DNA from: Takakia lepidozioides
Lineage: Eukaryota; Streptophyta; Takakiopsida; Takakiales; Takakiaceae
Direction of reading: 5' to 3'
Length of the DNA: 60,000 bases
NCBI GenBank assembly: GCA_030704615.1
Contig: CM060731.1
Span: 12,340,001 to 12,400,000, forward strand
The notes beneath the pieces were generated by a model, which ran no database searches, was not told the DNA's origin, and was given only the letters and a program-made list of their open reading frames with translations. Positions 10,810-21,860 of this stretch are shown one piece after another. The position numbers and the translations under genes were made by a program. Within the stretch, counting starts at the first letter, position 1. Each line of letters opens with the position of its first letter.

Positions 10810-13090
10810 ACCCCAAGGGTGACAGCAATAGAGACTTCAGAAAGAAAGTAATGCCATAAAGTCCCCAGAAAGCCCAACTATCGCATGGGACAAGAACGCT
10901 TGTTACAGTGCAATGAAAGCCATAGAGGATGGACAACTAGCAAGCAAGTAAAGAACATATATATATCGCTGCTGCCCTCTCCCCTCCCCTCGTGACGAAC
11001 TCACGATCCAGAGATCCATGACATCCTTCCTATGAATTGCAAGTCCTGCAACGAGGAGGGGCCGATGTTCTACAGCGATCTTGTTGGGCAGCTAGGCAGC
11101 GGGCCATAGCGATGCATGTTTGAGGCATGCATTCACATGTGTCAGACTGCCCTCCAGTTCTACACCACCAGCTTTGGGCCCACCTCCTTCGCACTTCTCA
11201 GCCACCAATTTTTCTACAGACACGTGTCATATCTACAGCCTCAAGGGTTACCTGCACGGAGGTTGTTGGACAGCTGACAAGCCTCGCTGCGGTGTGAATA
11301 GTGTCACCACAGCATGCAAGGGATTCTACCGCGCAGTCTGAGCCACCAAACATGGGCTGTACGATCCTCCATATCTTGGAGTGCCCTCTCAGTTGAGCAC
11401 ACCTGTTTGGCACCTTTGATATGCTCCTTGTGGCTGTGAAGTTCTCTGTTTTTTGTTTTTGGGTTTTCCCTGTTTTTTCATGACCAGGATCTGAGGTTTG
11501 AAGGAAAAACTATATATAGAGAGATAGATATATATATCTATACATAATATTGACCTTCTTGAGCAACCTATTTTTGCTTGATTTTACTTTTTTGAAATAG
11601 AAAGCAAGGGGAGCCCTGATCATCATGATGAAATTGAGCTCCAAAGCTTGGGGGGGGGGGGGGGATGAATCTGAGATCGACTGAGGTTTGAAATGGCAAG
11701 CTGAAGGAATTTCAGAGCTCTCAAAAGTGGAGGTGTTGCTATTGTCTCTCATTATCTTGTTTCCTTGGTCTCTCCTTCTCTCAATTGGTTTTTACAGTAT
11801 TTTGTTTTTCTGTCTTCCTGTCTCTTCCCTTTGGCGTGCCCCTTAGGCTTCTGCCTTTGGTCTTTTTGTCTTGGTGACTGTTCGCTGGCTGTGCCCAATT
11901 GTCTTGTTGAGGTTAATTTTTAACTTTAATATGATTTTGGCCCGGGCTGCTTTCATTTTATTGAAAAAGGTAGAATAAGAAAAATGAAATGGGAAGGAAA
12001 AGGTAACCATAAGGCGAGTGCTTGTTAACCCTTCGAGTTAAGATAAATGGAAATGAGACAATTGTTGGTCCATGTATTTATTTGTAGTCCACTATGGGTA
12101 AGGCGATAAATCCAGAATACACTCAAATATATATAGAATTTTGACCAATGGTACATGATGGAACAAAACAATATAAGAGTTGCCAGCATGCATGATAGAA
12201 CTTGAAAAACAAGATTTGCATTTCGTCTCTATTGAGATCCCCTATAGGTGTCATCTCATTCCAGGCCACACATTTACATAGTACAGTGGTACACAAGGAC
12301 GGGGAGATACGGAGGGACGCAAGGACACTGCCAGGTAGGTAAGCAAGACCAATGAGAAAGAAAAGGCATGGACCGAGAGGAGCTGAGAGAGGAAGCTGAG
12401 ATCATTTTATCCTCCACTCCGCAGATGGAAGGATACATGCAAATGATTTACCCTTCATACCTTTACCGTTAAGGGTTAAGGGTTCGGTTAAATGGAAAGG
12501 GTACACATGTACGCACTGATAAATGATATACCCACCCAAAACTCAAAATAATCCACTGGGGGGTTTGTCCCTTTTCCCAAAAGCTCCCTAAAGGCCATTA
12601 GGAGGGGGTCACACCTGGGTTTTAGTCGTTGGGTGGTTGTAGGAATTTCATGGTACCCCTCAGTTGTGTACGTTATAGCCAGTTTTTTCCTGTTTGATAT
12701 AGTGGACTTTCTTAAAAATTAAAATATTCTGCAGTTATGCACATTATCTTTTTATCCATTTTTAGTGGGTATATGAGGAGGCCTGCTTATGTGCGGATAA
12801 TCCGACCAGTCACTAACCACACATATTATTGATAGGAAGATAATAGGAATAATGTAAGAACTTAATGCGAGCGCGTGAGGACGGTCCAGCCTTGACACCC
12901 CGTACCGCCGGTTCTCCGCCTCCGGCAGCCATCGAAAGCCAGCCGGCTGGGCTCGGTCAATCCCTCCCCACCCCCGCTCTCATCCCAGCGGCATTGTTGC
13001 CCGTCGCCGCCGTATAGACCACTGGATTTTGTCAAAGGTCTTTTCAAATTCCAGCATTAGCAGAGCCAGAGGGTGAACAGGTCGTTGTTC
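10810..13090. other. Intergenic, low-complexity patches
   Basis: No gene recognised. There is a TA/GATA microsatellite at about 11508-11545, a run of about 15 G at 11650-11664, and a TTATTGAAAAAGGTAGAATAAG segment near 11960 that resembles one at 47950. The last 250 bp (12850-13090) are GC-rich without a motif I know. Confidence 0.4.
10956..10967 (-). promoter_or_regulatory. Possible TATA box of the FPF1-like gene
   Basis: On the minus strand GATATATATATG lies about 265 bases upstream of the ATG, within a CT-rich region. Position is plausible for a core promoter with a long 5' leader, but AT-rich runs occur by chance. Confidence 0.35.
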
Positions 13091-13094
13091 TGCT

Positions 13095-15075
13095 CCACCA
13101 GTCAGTCAGTTCCTTGTAACCCACACCCCCTGTAACCCCTGCATGTCAGCCCCTGTAACCCCTGCCCCGGGTGTAACCCTCACTCCATGTAACCCTCTGT
13201 AACTCCGCCGGGTGTAACCCTCACCACCATGTAACCCTCTGTAACACCGCACAGTGTCACCTATGTCACCCTTTGTAACCCTCACTCCATGTAACCCTCT
13301 ATAACCCATGTAATCCTCTGTAATCCATGTAACCCATATAACCTGTTGCAACCCATGTAACCCTCTGTGGCCCTCTGTAACCCTCACCCGGTGTAGCCCT
13401 CATCACCATGTAACCTTTTGTAACATCGCAGAATATCACCCTCACCCCTATGTAACCCTCATTCCATGTAACCCTCTATAACCCTTTGTAACCCATGTAA
13501 CCCTCTGTGATCTTCTGTAATCCATGTAACCCTTTGTGACCCTCTGTAACCCATGTAACCCTCTGTAACACCGCAGAGTGTAACCCTCACTCCATGTAAC
13601 CCTCTGTGACCCTTTGTGACCCTCTGTAACCCTCTTTGACCCTCTATGACCCATGTGACCCTCTATAACCCATGTAACCCCATGACCCTCATTAACCCTT
13701 TTGTGTGGGGTGTAACCCTCATTCCATGTTACCTCACATCATGTAATCCTCCCATTATGTGATCCCATATAACCCCCACCATATGTAACACTCACCCCAA
13801 TGTAACCCTCTGTAACTCCGTCGGGTGTAACCCTCACCATATGGGTTACATGGGTTACATTAGGGTGAGGGTTACCCGGGTGTAACCCTCGCCATATATA
13901 ATCCATGTAACCCTCACCCCTATGTGACCCTATAATCCTCACCATATGTAACCAATGTAACCCTCAACGTCGTGTAACCCGTTCCCCTTGTAACCTTCTC
14001 TCATTGTAACCCCGCACATTGTAACCCTCCCATTATGTAATCCCAAGTAACCCCCATCATATGTAACCCGCATCGTGTAACCCCAATGCAAGCCCGTATC
14101 ATGTAACCCCCTTTAACTCCGCCGAGTATAACCTTCACCCTCATGTAACCCTTTGTAAGTCCACCGAGTGTAACCCTCATCCCAAGTAACCCTCTGTATC
14201 CCATGTAATCCTAAGTAACTCATGTACCCCCTATAACTCCGCCGGGTGTAACTCTCAACCCTATGTAACCCTATGTAACTCCCTGTAACCCCCCCTGTAA
14301 CTCCGCCGCGTGTAACCCTCACCCCCATGTAACCCTCTGTAAGTCCGCCAAGTATAACCCTCACCCCCAGTAACCCTATGTAACCCTCTATACCCCATGT
14401 AATCCTGTGTACGCCATGTAACCCTAAGTAACTCATGTACCCCTGGAACTCCGCCAGGTGTAACCCTCAACCCTATGTAACCCTCTGTAACCATCTGTAA
14501 CCATATGTAACCCTATGTAATACCCTATAACTCTGCCGGGTGTAACCCTCACCCCCATGTAATCCTCTGTAAGTCAGCCGAGTGTAACCCTCACCCCATG
14601 TAACCCTCTGTACCCCATTCAACCCTCTGTAACTCCACCGGGTGTAACCCTCACCACCATGTAATCCTAACTCTATGTAACCCCGCATCATGTAACCCGC
14701 TGTAACCCTATGTAACCCTTTGTAACCCTTTGTAACCCTCACATATAACCCTTTGTACCCCATGTAAGGGTTGTAACCCCATGTAACCCTCCGAACCCCA
14801 TGTGACCCTCTGTGTCCTCTGTTGTAATACCATGTAACCCTCCGAACCCCATGTAACCCTCTGTGTCCTCTGTTGTAACACCATGTAACCCTCCGTACCC
14901 CATGTAATCCTCGGTATCCTCTGCAACCCTCTCATCCCCATGTAACCCTCTGTAAGTCCGCCTTATGTAATCCTTATTCCATGTAACCCCACATTATGTA
15001 ACCTCCACCACATGTAACTCCATCATCCCTATAACCCACGCCCATATAACCCCCTGCACGTCAGCCCCGGTAACT
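13095..15075. repeat. TGTAACCCTC word array, locus 1, forward part
   Basis: About 2 kb of degenerate TGTAACCC/CATGTAACCCTC/CTGTAACTCC words on the plus strand, with no fixed long period. A local strand switch with GGGTTACATGGGTTACAT lies at about 13843-13875. All minus-strand open frames here read as (E)GY(T/I)..(R/W)V(T)-type repeats and are artefacts. The word differs from the plant telomere unit TTTAGGG. Confidence 0.8.
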
Positions 15076-15245
15076 CAGCCTCCTGTACACCATGCACGTG
15101 TAAACTATCCGACGGCCGAATGGAGGTTGAAATGGAGGCCGAAACCCTACTTTGCTCTCTCCATCCGTTTTTCAGATTCCTAGCTCGCTTGTTTTTTTGC
15201 TTTGGGGCATCAGCTTTCTGCAATTCCCGTGGTGCCCAATCGGCT

Positions 15246-15494
15246 TCACACATCAATGCGACAGATTTGTAGTTCATTCAGTTCAGTATCATCCTCCCAG
15301 CAACATGCAAGACAATGCTTTCCGCGTAGCGATCCGGCAAATCTATTACTACGGTTTTCTCTACGATTGATACGGTTGTCTTTATCATTTTTCTTTCTCA
15401 ATGTCATTCTTGTTGTTTTGTCACCGTCCCCGATGGCTATGGTATTCCTGAGATCCGCATTAGGAAAGGGTTTTGTTTCTTTCTGTCTAGCCAT
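15246..15494 (-). CDS. Short coding remnant MARQKETKPFPNADL
   Basis: An 82-codon frame. Its first 15 codons match the start of the frame at 45531 (MARPKGTKSFPDAEL) at about 80% of bases. Beyond that the two diverge. The shared start, and the fact that each lies beside a TGTAACCC array, indicates two members of one family. Function not recognised; probably a fragment of a multi-exon transposon or gene family. Confidence 0.45.
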   Translation of the reverse strand: MARQKETKPFPNADLRNTIAIGDGDKTTRMTLRKKNDKDNRINRRENRSNRFAGSLRGKHCLACCWEDDTELNELQICRIDV

Positions 15495-15649
15495 GGAAGC
15501 AGTCGCTCATATGACGGGGTGCCCATTCACTCTCCTCTCGTGTATCTTTTGTTCTCACACTAGTCGGGGCAGCCTACTCATCGCTATTCTGGATGCAATA
15601 CGTATCGAATCATGCGTGTTCTGCAAGCACTGTCAACCGGTTACATGTC

Positions 15650-16075
15650 TGATGGTTTATATGACAGCGTCACGTGTGCTATGGTTACACATAGGGGGTT
15701 ACATGGTGTTTTATTTCTCAATACATGGTGGCTTGGTAGACAGTTTAGTAATGGAGGTTTAGATGGGGTTTACATGGTTGATGGGTTACATGGATGTTGC
15801 GCTCGTGGAGCCACATAGGCTAGGGTTACATGGGTGGGGCGTTACATTGACTATGTTTACCTGGAGGTTGCATACTGATGGTTTGATATGACAGGGTTAC
15901 ATGGATGTTGTGTTCGGGAGTCACATAGACTAGGGGTACATGAGGTTGTGACGAAGGGTTACATCATATATGGGTACATGATGGAGGGTTACACTCCACG
16001 TGTCTCGCATGCGGGTAACGGTCGGTTTGTCGCTGTCCCAGGTTCAGGGTTACGGGTTACACCCCGCTATTCCGG
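15650..16075. repeat. GGGTTACATGG word array, locus 1, reversed part
   Basis: Here the plus strand carries GGGTTACATGG and related words, the reverse complement of the array at 13.1-15.1 kb. The two parts face each other across about 600 bp that hold the MARQK remnant. Confidence 0.7.
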
Positions 16076-16893
16076 GTGACACCGGGAGTTCAACTCACAC
16101 ATGTGTGAGTCAGTGCAGATGTAATTGATTATATGCCGCTGGATTTTAATGAACCGTCGTCTTTCGCATAACCGATGTGCCTTACGGGTGACATCTAGCT
16201 AGCTTCGTTCTTCATTCTTTGATCATTGTTCAGTTTTTCCCTTCTCGCAGCCATTTCCTATTCTTCTTGCACTCCCTGCTGTGCGTTCTTCGGAATTCTC
16301 TTAGTCTTGGTCTTGTCTTGTCTTGTCTTGCTCTTGCTCTTCTCTTATCTTCGGTCAGTTTTTTCTTTTGCCATGGCTGACTGCTATCTGTTCCCTGGAG
16401 AGGCTACTGTTCCATTTGATCACTTGAAGAGGGATGGCGAACGAGTTCCTTCTGGTACACTGAGCATGAACATGCTACAATGATCGCGTACTGCCACACC
16501 AGGTGTAGAGAGGCCAAGGTGGAGGAAGCAAAGGGCCGGCCTAAGTTCAAATAATCTTGCTTGTGTCTTGGCACTGATATATCAGTTTCAAGCCTACACA
16601 TGAAACATTTTTAGGAAGTTGAATGGCTCATGAAATGCATCTACTTACATTGACTCAGATAGCCATGTTCTTGCGAGTAGCGCTTGCTTGTATGTTTGCA
16701 CTGCTATGATTACCTTCAGGCTAGCAGTGGGTTTGAAGAAATGACATATGCAAAAAATGGATTCTAAAACATTAGCTGATATGGTCCTGCAACCAGCTTG
16801 TCATGGTACCTTGAGATATTATTCCATGCCCAACGTAGAGGCAGCATGTTCAATTATGAAGATAATATGATCTTCAAATGAAAAGTTGGTTTG
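16076..16893. other. Flank left of the retroelement nest
   Basis: Contains CTTGTCTTGTCTTGTCTTG near 16313 and a plus-strand frame at 16374-16483 reading MADCYLFPGEATVPFDHLKR, possibly a first exon of an unknown gene. Nothing else is recognised. Confidence 0.3.
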
Positions 16894-17512
16894 TGTCAAG
16901 GACGAGAACATGACTGAACACAAACAAGAGATAAGACTAGAGGTACAAGGCTAGACAAGAAGTCAAGGTCGGCGTGGCCGAATGCACGATGAGTAAATAG
17001 GAATCAAGACGATCTTTATAACAATGAACAAGAGTACAAAATATTGGAACACGACTTGAATATTGGAATGCTGGAAACTGGATTGGAGTACCAGATACTG
17101 GAAACTGAGCTAGGGTACTGGGAACTGGAAACAAAAGTAGCTTGAACTGGTGTTGGCGAGACTGAAGAGTGTCCAATCTCGCCTCCTATATATACTGGCT
17201 ACTAAGAAGCTTCCCCAAGAAGCTTCCCCTATGGAGGTTGCTTGCTGGAGAAGTTTCCAAGATTAAACAAAGGTTTCTTGATGAAGAAGCTTCCTTAAAC
17301 AAATGAGGTATCTTGTGGAGAAGTTTCCTCCAAATGAAGCTTCCTGAATAGTTTCCCAAGTTACTCTTGGTAATTTGGTAAACTTCCAGTAACTTGGTAA
17401 GTAATGATAAATCATGGTAAATCACGATAAGTCATGGTAACTTTCGATAACATGGTCTTGGTAACTTCTGGTATTTACTCCTGGTAAGTTCCTCTGGGCT
17501 ATGTCCGTGACA
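16894..17512 (-). mobile_element. 3' LTR of the outer chromovirus
   Basis: A 619-bp repeat on the minus strand starting TGTCACGG (17512) and ending CCTTGACA (16894), so its ends are the short inverted pair TGTCA/TGACA. It is preceded by a purine-rich tract. It matches 44903-45464, the 5' LTR, over its length, except that the 5' copy lacks the first about 48 bases. A TATATATAG box lies at 17186-17194. Confidence 0.85.
17186..17194 (-). promoter_or_regulatory. LTR TATA box
   Basis: GTATATATAGGAGGCGAG on the minus strand inside the 3' LTR; the equivalent in the 5' LTR is at 45195-45203. It probably directs element transcription. Confidence 0.5.
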
Positions 17513-17528
17513 TCACCCCCTCCTCTAG
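17513..17528 (-). other. Polypurine tract of the outer chromovirus
   Basis: AGAGGAGGGGGTGA on the minus strand directly precedes the TGTCACGG start of the 3' LTR. This is the expected place and composition for plus-strand priming. Confidence 0.75.
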
Positions 17529-17567
17529 CGCCGAGTTCCTCGAGGAGCGGTAAAATCTTGGACTTAC

Positions 17568-17969
17568 TTAGAGTTGGAGAAAATCCAAAATCCGACGAAT
17601 GGTACTTGCCAAGTATTCGGCTCTTCGTTCTTGACTCAAATGATTTATAGGTCCCTGCAACCATCGATAGTGTCCAACACCTTGAACTTGGGACCACACA
17701 GTGATTTGAGCATTCTGATTTTCGAAATTGCCTTCAAACATGATTTCGTTGCCCTCTAGGTCCGAAGCCTCAATCTCCAACAAAATTATCAGACTTCGAG
17801 TAGGCTCCACTTGCCGTCGTACGGGGTCCAGACGAGGAAGTACGCGTCGCATTTGTGGCCCATCATCTCGAGAGTGTCGGCGTGATGTTGAAGGTCGTGA
17901 GAGTCGGAACGGCTGATCTGGTAGCTGGGTAAGCGACAACTCTAATGTATCTGGTTCCTGCGACTCCAT
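17568..17969 (-). CDS. Extra 3' open frame of the chromovirus
   Basis: A 133-codon frame starting MESQEPDTLELSLTQLPDQP, then an Arg/Ser-rich part, then a segment ending YLASTIRRILDFLQL. It lies between the chromodomain and the 3' LTR, where chromoviruses usually have nothing. A TATATATAG box (18007-18016) sits about 40 bases upstream of its ATG, suggesting its own transcript. It is intact although the pol gene upstream is not. I recognise no family. Confidence 0.55.
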   Translation of the reverse strand: MESQEPDTLELSLTQLPDQPFRLSRPSTSRRHSRDDGPQMRRVLPRLDPVRRQVEPTRSLIILLEIEASDLEGNEIMFEGNFENQNAQITVWSQVQGVGHYRWLQGPINHLSQERRAEYLASTIRRILDFLQL

Positions 17970-18006
17970 ACTGCCAATACAAGATGCAAAAGTGCTGGAA
18001 GTGTAG

Positions 18007-18016
18007 CTATATATAG
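18007..18016 (-). promoter_or_regulatory. TATA box before the extra 3' frame
   Basis: CACTATATATAGCTACAC on the minus strand, about 40 bases before the ATG of the 133-codon frame. The spacing suits a very short leader. Confidence 0.45.
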
Positions 18017-18129
18017 TGATGTGTGGTACTCCTCCCTCTTTAGCGTGTATTAGGTACATTGAATGCGGAGTCTTAACCTTGAAGCTAACTTGGTTGACAT
18101 CATCGTTGTGACGTCTTATTGACGTGTAG

Positions 18130-18300
18130 CTCGGGGCTTAGCTGGATATCGTTGATGAAACTCTTGGACTTTGTCAGATGCATTGACGAGGTTGGATGAA
18201 GGTTCTCACGTTCGTTCGCTGATGTTGTAGCCTTTCCAATGTACGCAATACTAAAGACGTTTATACTTGATGCGAGAGTCTAAGACTTCGTCGACTTCAT
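18130..18300 (-). pseudogene. Chromodomain at the chromovirus pol C-terminus, two stops
   Basis: The frame reads [43 protein letters not shown] then VQEFHQRYPAKP. This is the canonical chromodomain (VLD.R......YLV.WKGY....TWEP..NL) of Ty3/gypsy chromoviruses, which tethers integration to modified histones. Both stops replace expected residues (Gln to TAG, Trp to TGA) by C-to-T or G-to-A changes. Confidence 0.85.
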
Positions 18301-19438
18301 ACTCAATTTCTTGATTGACTTCGATTGGTGGAGGTGGTACGGAAACTCTCCCTGGAATATTCGATGGATGATACAACTCCAATAATGAAACATGAAAGAC
18401 TGGATAGATGCGCATACTTCGTGGGAGTTCAAGCCGAAAACTGACCGGATTTTTGTCGAACAATTTTGAATGGGCCCAGGCGTTGATAATCCAACTTCCT
18501 TGATGGTCGCGAGGTTTGTATGTCCCGTCAAAGAAGCCACACACGATCTCCGATCTTGAACTGGGGTTGGAGTTGACGACGTTGATCTGCATACTCCTTG
18601 TATTGTTTTTGAGCTTCTACGAGGTGGAATGTAAGCTCCTTGTGAATCGTAGCAAGATGAGTAGCAAGGTTTTCTACAGCAGGGCTTCCAACAGTCTTCA
18701 TGTGGAAATGGTTTGCTCGAGGATGATGGCCATAATTGGAGGAAAATGGAGTTTGCTGGGTCGAAGAATGTATAGTGTTGTTGTAGGCAAACTCAGCCAA
18801 TGACAAAGGGTCCGTCCAATTATCTTGGTGATAATTTATCGTACAGCGAAGATACTGCTCCAAAATCTGGTTTACACGTTCGGTTTGACCATCAGTCTAT
18901 GGATGATTAGCTGTAGAAAGGTTGATCTTAGTATCCAATATGTGAAATAATCCCCTCCAGAAATTTGATATGAACTGTGGTCCTCGATCAGATACGATGT
19001 CCTTCGGGAGTCCATGAATGCGGTAGATATTATTGAGGAAGAGTCTTGCAGTTTCCTCGTCGGTAACTGTCTTATTACATGGAATGAAATGTGTCATCTT
19101 CGTAAAACGATCTACAATAACAAGGATTGAATCAGTGGTCTTGGAGATTGCCATTGTTTTATTGAAGCCGAAATGTCCTGCAGCCGGAAGATCATGACAT
19201 GTTTGAAGAATTCAAAGTCGTGTAGGTCCTGGAGGTACATAGAGAAGTCCCTTGAAATAAAGTAAGTCATCTTTGAACTCGAAGTCGTTTGTAACATGTG
19301 GGTTGTCTCGAGGTCGATTTAGTTGACTTCGTAGTGTCATAGCGAATTGGTCGCTCTTCAGTGCTTCATGAATCTCCTTTATAATCTCGACATCGTCATA
19401 GGTGGACATGGATAACATATTCAATTGGAGATTTGTTG
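18251..19438 (-). pseudogene. Integrase of the outer chromovirus
   Basis: Successive minus-strand frames show the region before the zinc-binding domain (DDVEIIKEIHEALKSDQ), the core (ILVIVDRFTKMTHFIPC, IVSDRGPQFISNFW, with core Asp residues visible), and the C-terminal part with [12 protein letters not shown] and [10 protein letters not shown]. Frames change several times, so the gene is broken. In-frame joining to RNase H is interrupted at 19438 by element BC. Confidence 0.85.
19435..19438. repeat. Target-site duplication of BC (GTTG; partner GCTG at 30165-30168)
   Basis: Four bases flank A1 at 19435-19438; the partner at the far end reads GCTG on the minus strand at 30168-30165, one mismatch. 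Removing one copy restores the chromovirus frame ILKPTNLQLN. Confidence 0.65.
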
Positions 19439-19787
19439 TGTCAAGTTAAATAAACACAGTGTGAAACTAACTAGAATAAATCTAGTTATTTGTATTTAAC
19501 ACTTGGAATTAGTTCAAGTGTTAAGTCAGGTGTCAAATTTAGCTTGACACCTGAACCATCTTATCTTCACGAGCTCGTCAGTCGTGCGGCTCATCTCTCT
19601 CGAGTTGAGCCTGCACGACCGAGCTCCTTCACTGCTTAGAATCTAAGTGTGCTTATGAAGGGAGAATAGGATGTTGTGGGGTGGAGTCCCCATACCTTGG
19701 GGTGCCACTGGCTCGACTCTAGTTTTAATGAGTGATTGTGTTGTATTGAGTGTTTCTGTGTCAACAGTGTGAATCTAGTTTTCAATC
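19439..19787 (+). repeat. A1 terminal repeat of element BC
   Basis: 349 bp from TGTCAAGTTAAATAAACAC to TTTTCAATC. A near-identical copy (A2) lies on the minus strand at 30605-30256. After A1 comes ACTCGAGAG (leader), whereas after A2 comes the 87-bp B2 repeat. A1 thus lacks the B part that a normal 5' LTR would have. Confidence 0.85.
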
Positions 19788-20746
19788 ACTCGAGAGAGAT
19801 GAGCTATCTAGTTTTCTAGTGCTAAGCTAGATATGATGTTTTTTTTTAAGCACTATTATAATATAACTTGGTAACCTATGAGTCTGCCCAGCGGAAGGAG
19901 CAACGCCGTCACGTTTGAAGGAGTAGCCAAGGCTCGCTGGAAGCTAGATGTGCAGGGGATCAATACTGATGCAGCAAGCAATGGAATGGGATTAATGCGG
20001 CTGCTGCTACGGGCAATGGACTGAGCGGGACTGTGAACAAGCTTGATAACGGACAAGCGCCGTAGGTAGCAGCAAGCGACAGATACCAAGATAGCTGCTG
20101 ACGAGGATGTACAGGCTAGAATGGGCAGGGAGCTCCACCGGCTGGTCCTAATGCAGGCCAACAGCTCTAGTGTGACCGGTGTGCATGCCTGCCAGAGCAG
20201 CAATCAAAGCAGCAAAGCAAACAGGGTTTTGATTTAGTCGCTACTAACCTTCGTTGCTCACCTCCTACTCTCTCAGATTGTACTGCCTTATGGTCTCTCA
20301 TCACTCGATGATGCTGGCCATCATTCAGATTTGAGTACTTCGTGTGTTTATCACTTGTTGGGCGATGGAGATGGAGAGAGGCGAGAGCGGGAAATGTGCG
20401 GGAAGCGGGCTCGCCAAAATATTGGCCTCCAAGGACCCCAAACAGCCCTCCAAATAGCCCTCCAAAGTGCTTCTTTGAAGAGGCATAAAGTGAATTTCTG
20501 ATTGACGATGGCGGAGTCTTTCCGGTGGTTTTGAAGCGGCTATTTGTTTGGAGGACGTATGGTGAGGCGGTATTCGTTGCATGTATGTTGCTTCTTTCGA
20601 TTTTTTTTGGTTGTACGTGGCTTCAGCGGGTTTGGTTCTTCCGACTCTGAGGCTTGGAGGCCGACTCTGGTTGTTGGCCAGCTTACGGGAACGATGTGAA
20701 GGTTCGATGGTTGATTATTCCTGGGTAGAGACTGACGAAGTAAGAT

Positions 20747-21049
20747 ATGCAAGCTAAGAAGTTGAAGGTGGGAGCTAAAATCTCTGTCTACTGGCCGGAA
20801 GACAACCTTTGGTATTGTGGCGAAGTTGTTTCTGTCAACGAGACATCTGAGACCTATGAAGTACTTTATGAGGATGAAGAGAGGGAGGAGCTAAACCTTA
20901 AGAAAGAAAGGTACAAAATCTGTAGGGATCACAGAACAGGACAAACAGAAGAGAGGGAGGTGTGGGTGGATGATGGAGACATGTCCAGGCAGCTTGCCTG
21001 CATTTCTGCTATTTTTCACGACATAGCTCCTGAGACTGATGGGGTCTAA
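20747..21049 (+). CDS. Tudor-like domain frame inside the BC leader
   Basis: A 100-codon frame. Residues about 7-55 read VGAKISVYWPEDNLWYCGEV, then TYEVLYEDEEREELNL, the pattern of Tudor-type domains (G..V.VYW..D..WY.G.V......H.V.YEDG..E.L.L) as in plant chromatin proteins. Such domains read methylated histones or DNA-bound factors. The frame ends at TAA-less TGGGGTCTAA (TAA 21047-21049). It lies in sense with the element, 2.1 kb before gag, and is absent from copy A. Capture of a host chromatin gene fragment is the likeliest origin (inference). Confidence 0.6.
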   Translation: MQAKKLKVGAKISVYWPEDNLWYCGEVVSVNETSETYEVLYEDEEREELNLKKERYKICRDHRTGQTEEREVWVDDGDMSRQLACISAIFHDIAPETDGV

Positions 21050-21120
21050 TGTCAACTAAGAACCGTCGACCCGGACATAGAGGACGCTCTTGAGTACAAA
21101 CAAAGCTGCCTTCCAAAGGG

Positions 21121-21501
21121 GTGTGCTCCAGTAGGCAAGGGTGGTGGCAGGCATGGCGTAAGGGCACACAGTCTGCTGTGAAGGTGGGCAGTGTCCCGGC
21201 GCTGGTGCAATACACATGTGAACTTGCTTCCCAACTTAGACCCAATATCACTACTTCTTGGTGGGATTCTAAGGGGGCAGAGTGGCGGAGACAACTGCGA
21301 GTTGCGCAAACCAGTGCTGACTTGTATCACGGTGTGACTGACTTACTGACCAAGGCAGTGGATTGGAAGTGTGCACGTCAACTGTTTCCGAAGTCTGATG
21401 GAGGTGGTGATGATAAAGAGAATCACAGAATTTCAGGGGGAACAGGAGAGCAAGCCTGTGGTGGTGCGTCTGTAACCACAAATGAATCCTGGGAAGTATA
21501 G
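21121..21501 (+). CDS. Frame after the Tudor-like domain, possible chromatin-gene fragment
   Basis: A 126-codon frame in a different phase from the Tudor-like one. The part PALVQYTCELASQLRPNI.. ..WWDSKGAEWRRQLRVAQTSADLYHGVTDLL faintly resembles the W(R)RQ...A.T...L...L..L block that follows DDT/WHIM or PHD modules in plant chromatin-remodeller subunits. This is a resemblance only. It ends TTNESWEV and stop. Confidence 0.35.
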   Translation: MCSSRQGWWQAWRKGTQSAVKVGSVPALVQYTCELASQLRPNITTSWWDSKGAEWRRQLRVAQTSADLYHGVTDLLTKAVDWKCARQLFPKSDGGGDDKENHRISGGTGEQACGGASVTTNESWEV

Positions 21502-21860
21502 GCCGTCGTCAGGGAGTATGTGAGAACTACATGAACATGTTCGGAACCCGTAGATAACCTGGGAACAGCTTTTAATGGCGAGAACGTTTTGGTGTTAAAA
21601 AAATAAATAAATAAATAAATAAAACCCTTTTGATCTAATTTAAATGATTTAGAGCCTAATTGGTCCTATCTTTGTCAAATGGACGCCGTTTGACTCAATT
21701 TTTGGGGGGATAGCTGCAGAAAGGGAAATCTACCTATCTGGACTCTGCTAAAAATCTATGGAATTTTTTGAGTGTGAGTGTGTTATGAAAGATCCACAAT
21801 TCTGTTTCTAGAACCTGTTGTGGTCTACATGAGAAACAAATCTAGGGATGTCCTCCTTGT

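Noticed and set aside
13106-14941. Many minus-strand open frames with GYT/RVT repeats
   Set aside because: They arise from the TGTAACCC word lacking stops in some frames; no natural protein composition.
13095-15075. CRISPR-like or telomeric array
   Set aside because: Words are degenerate, have no fixed spacer length, and differ from TTTAGGG; the context is eukaryotic.
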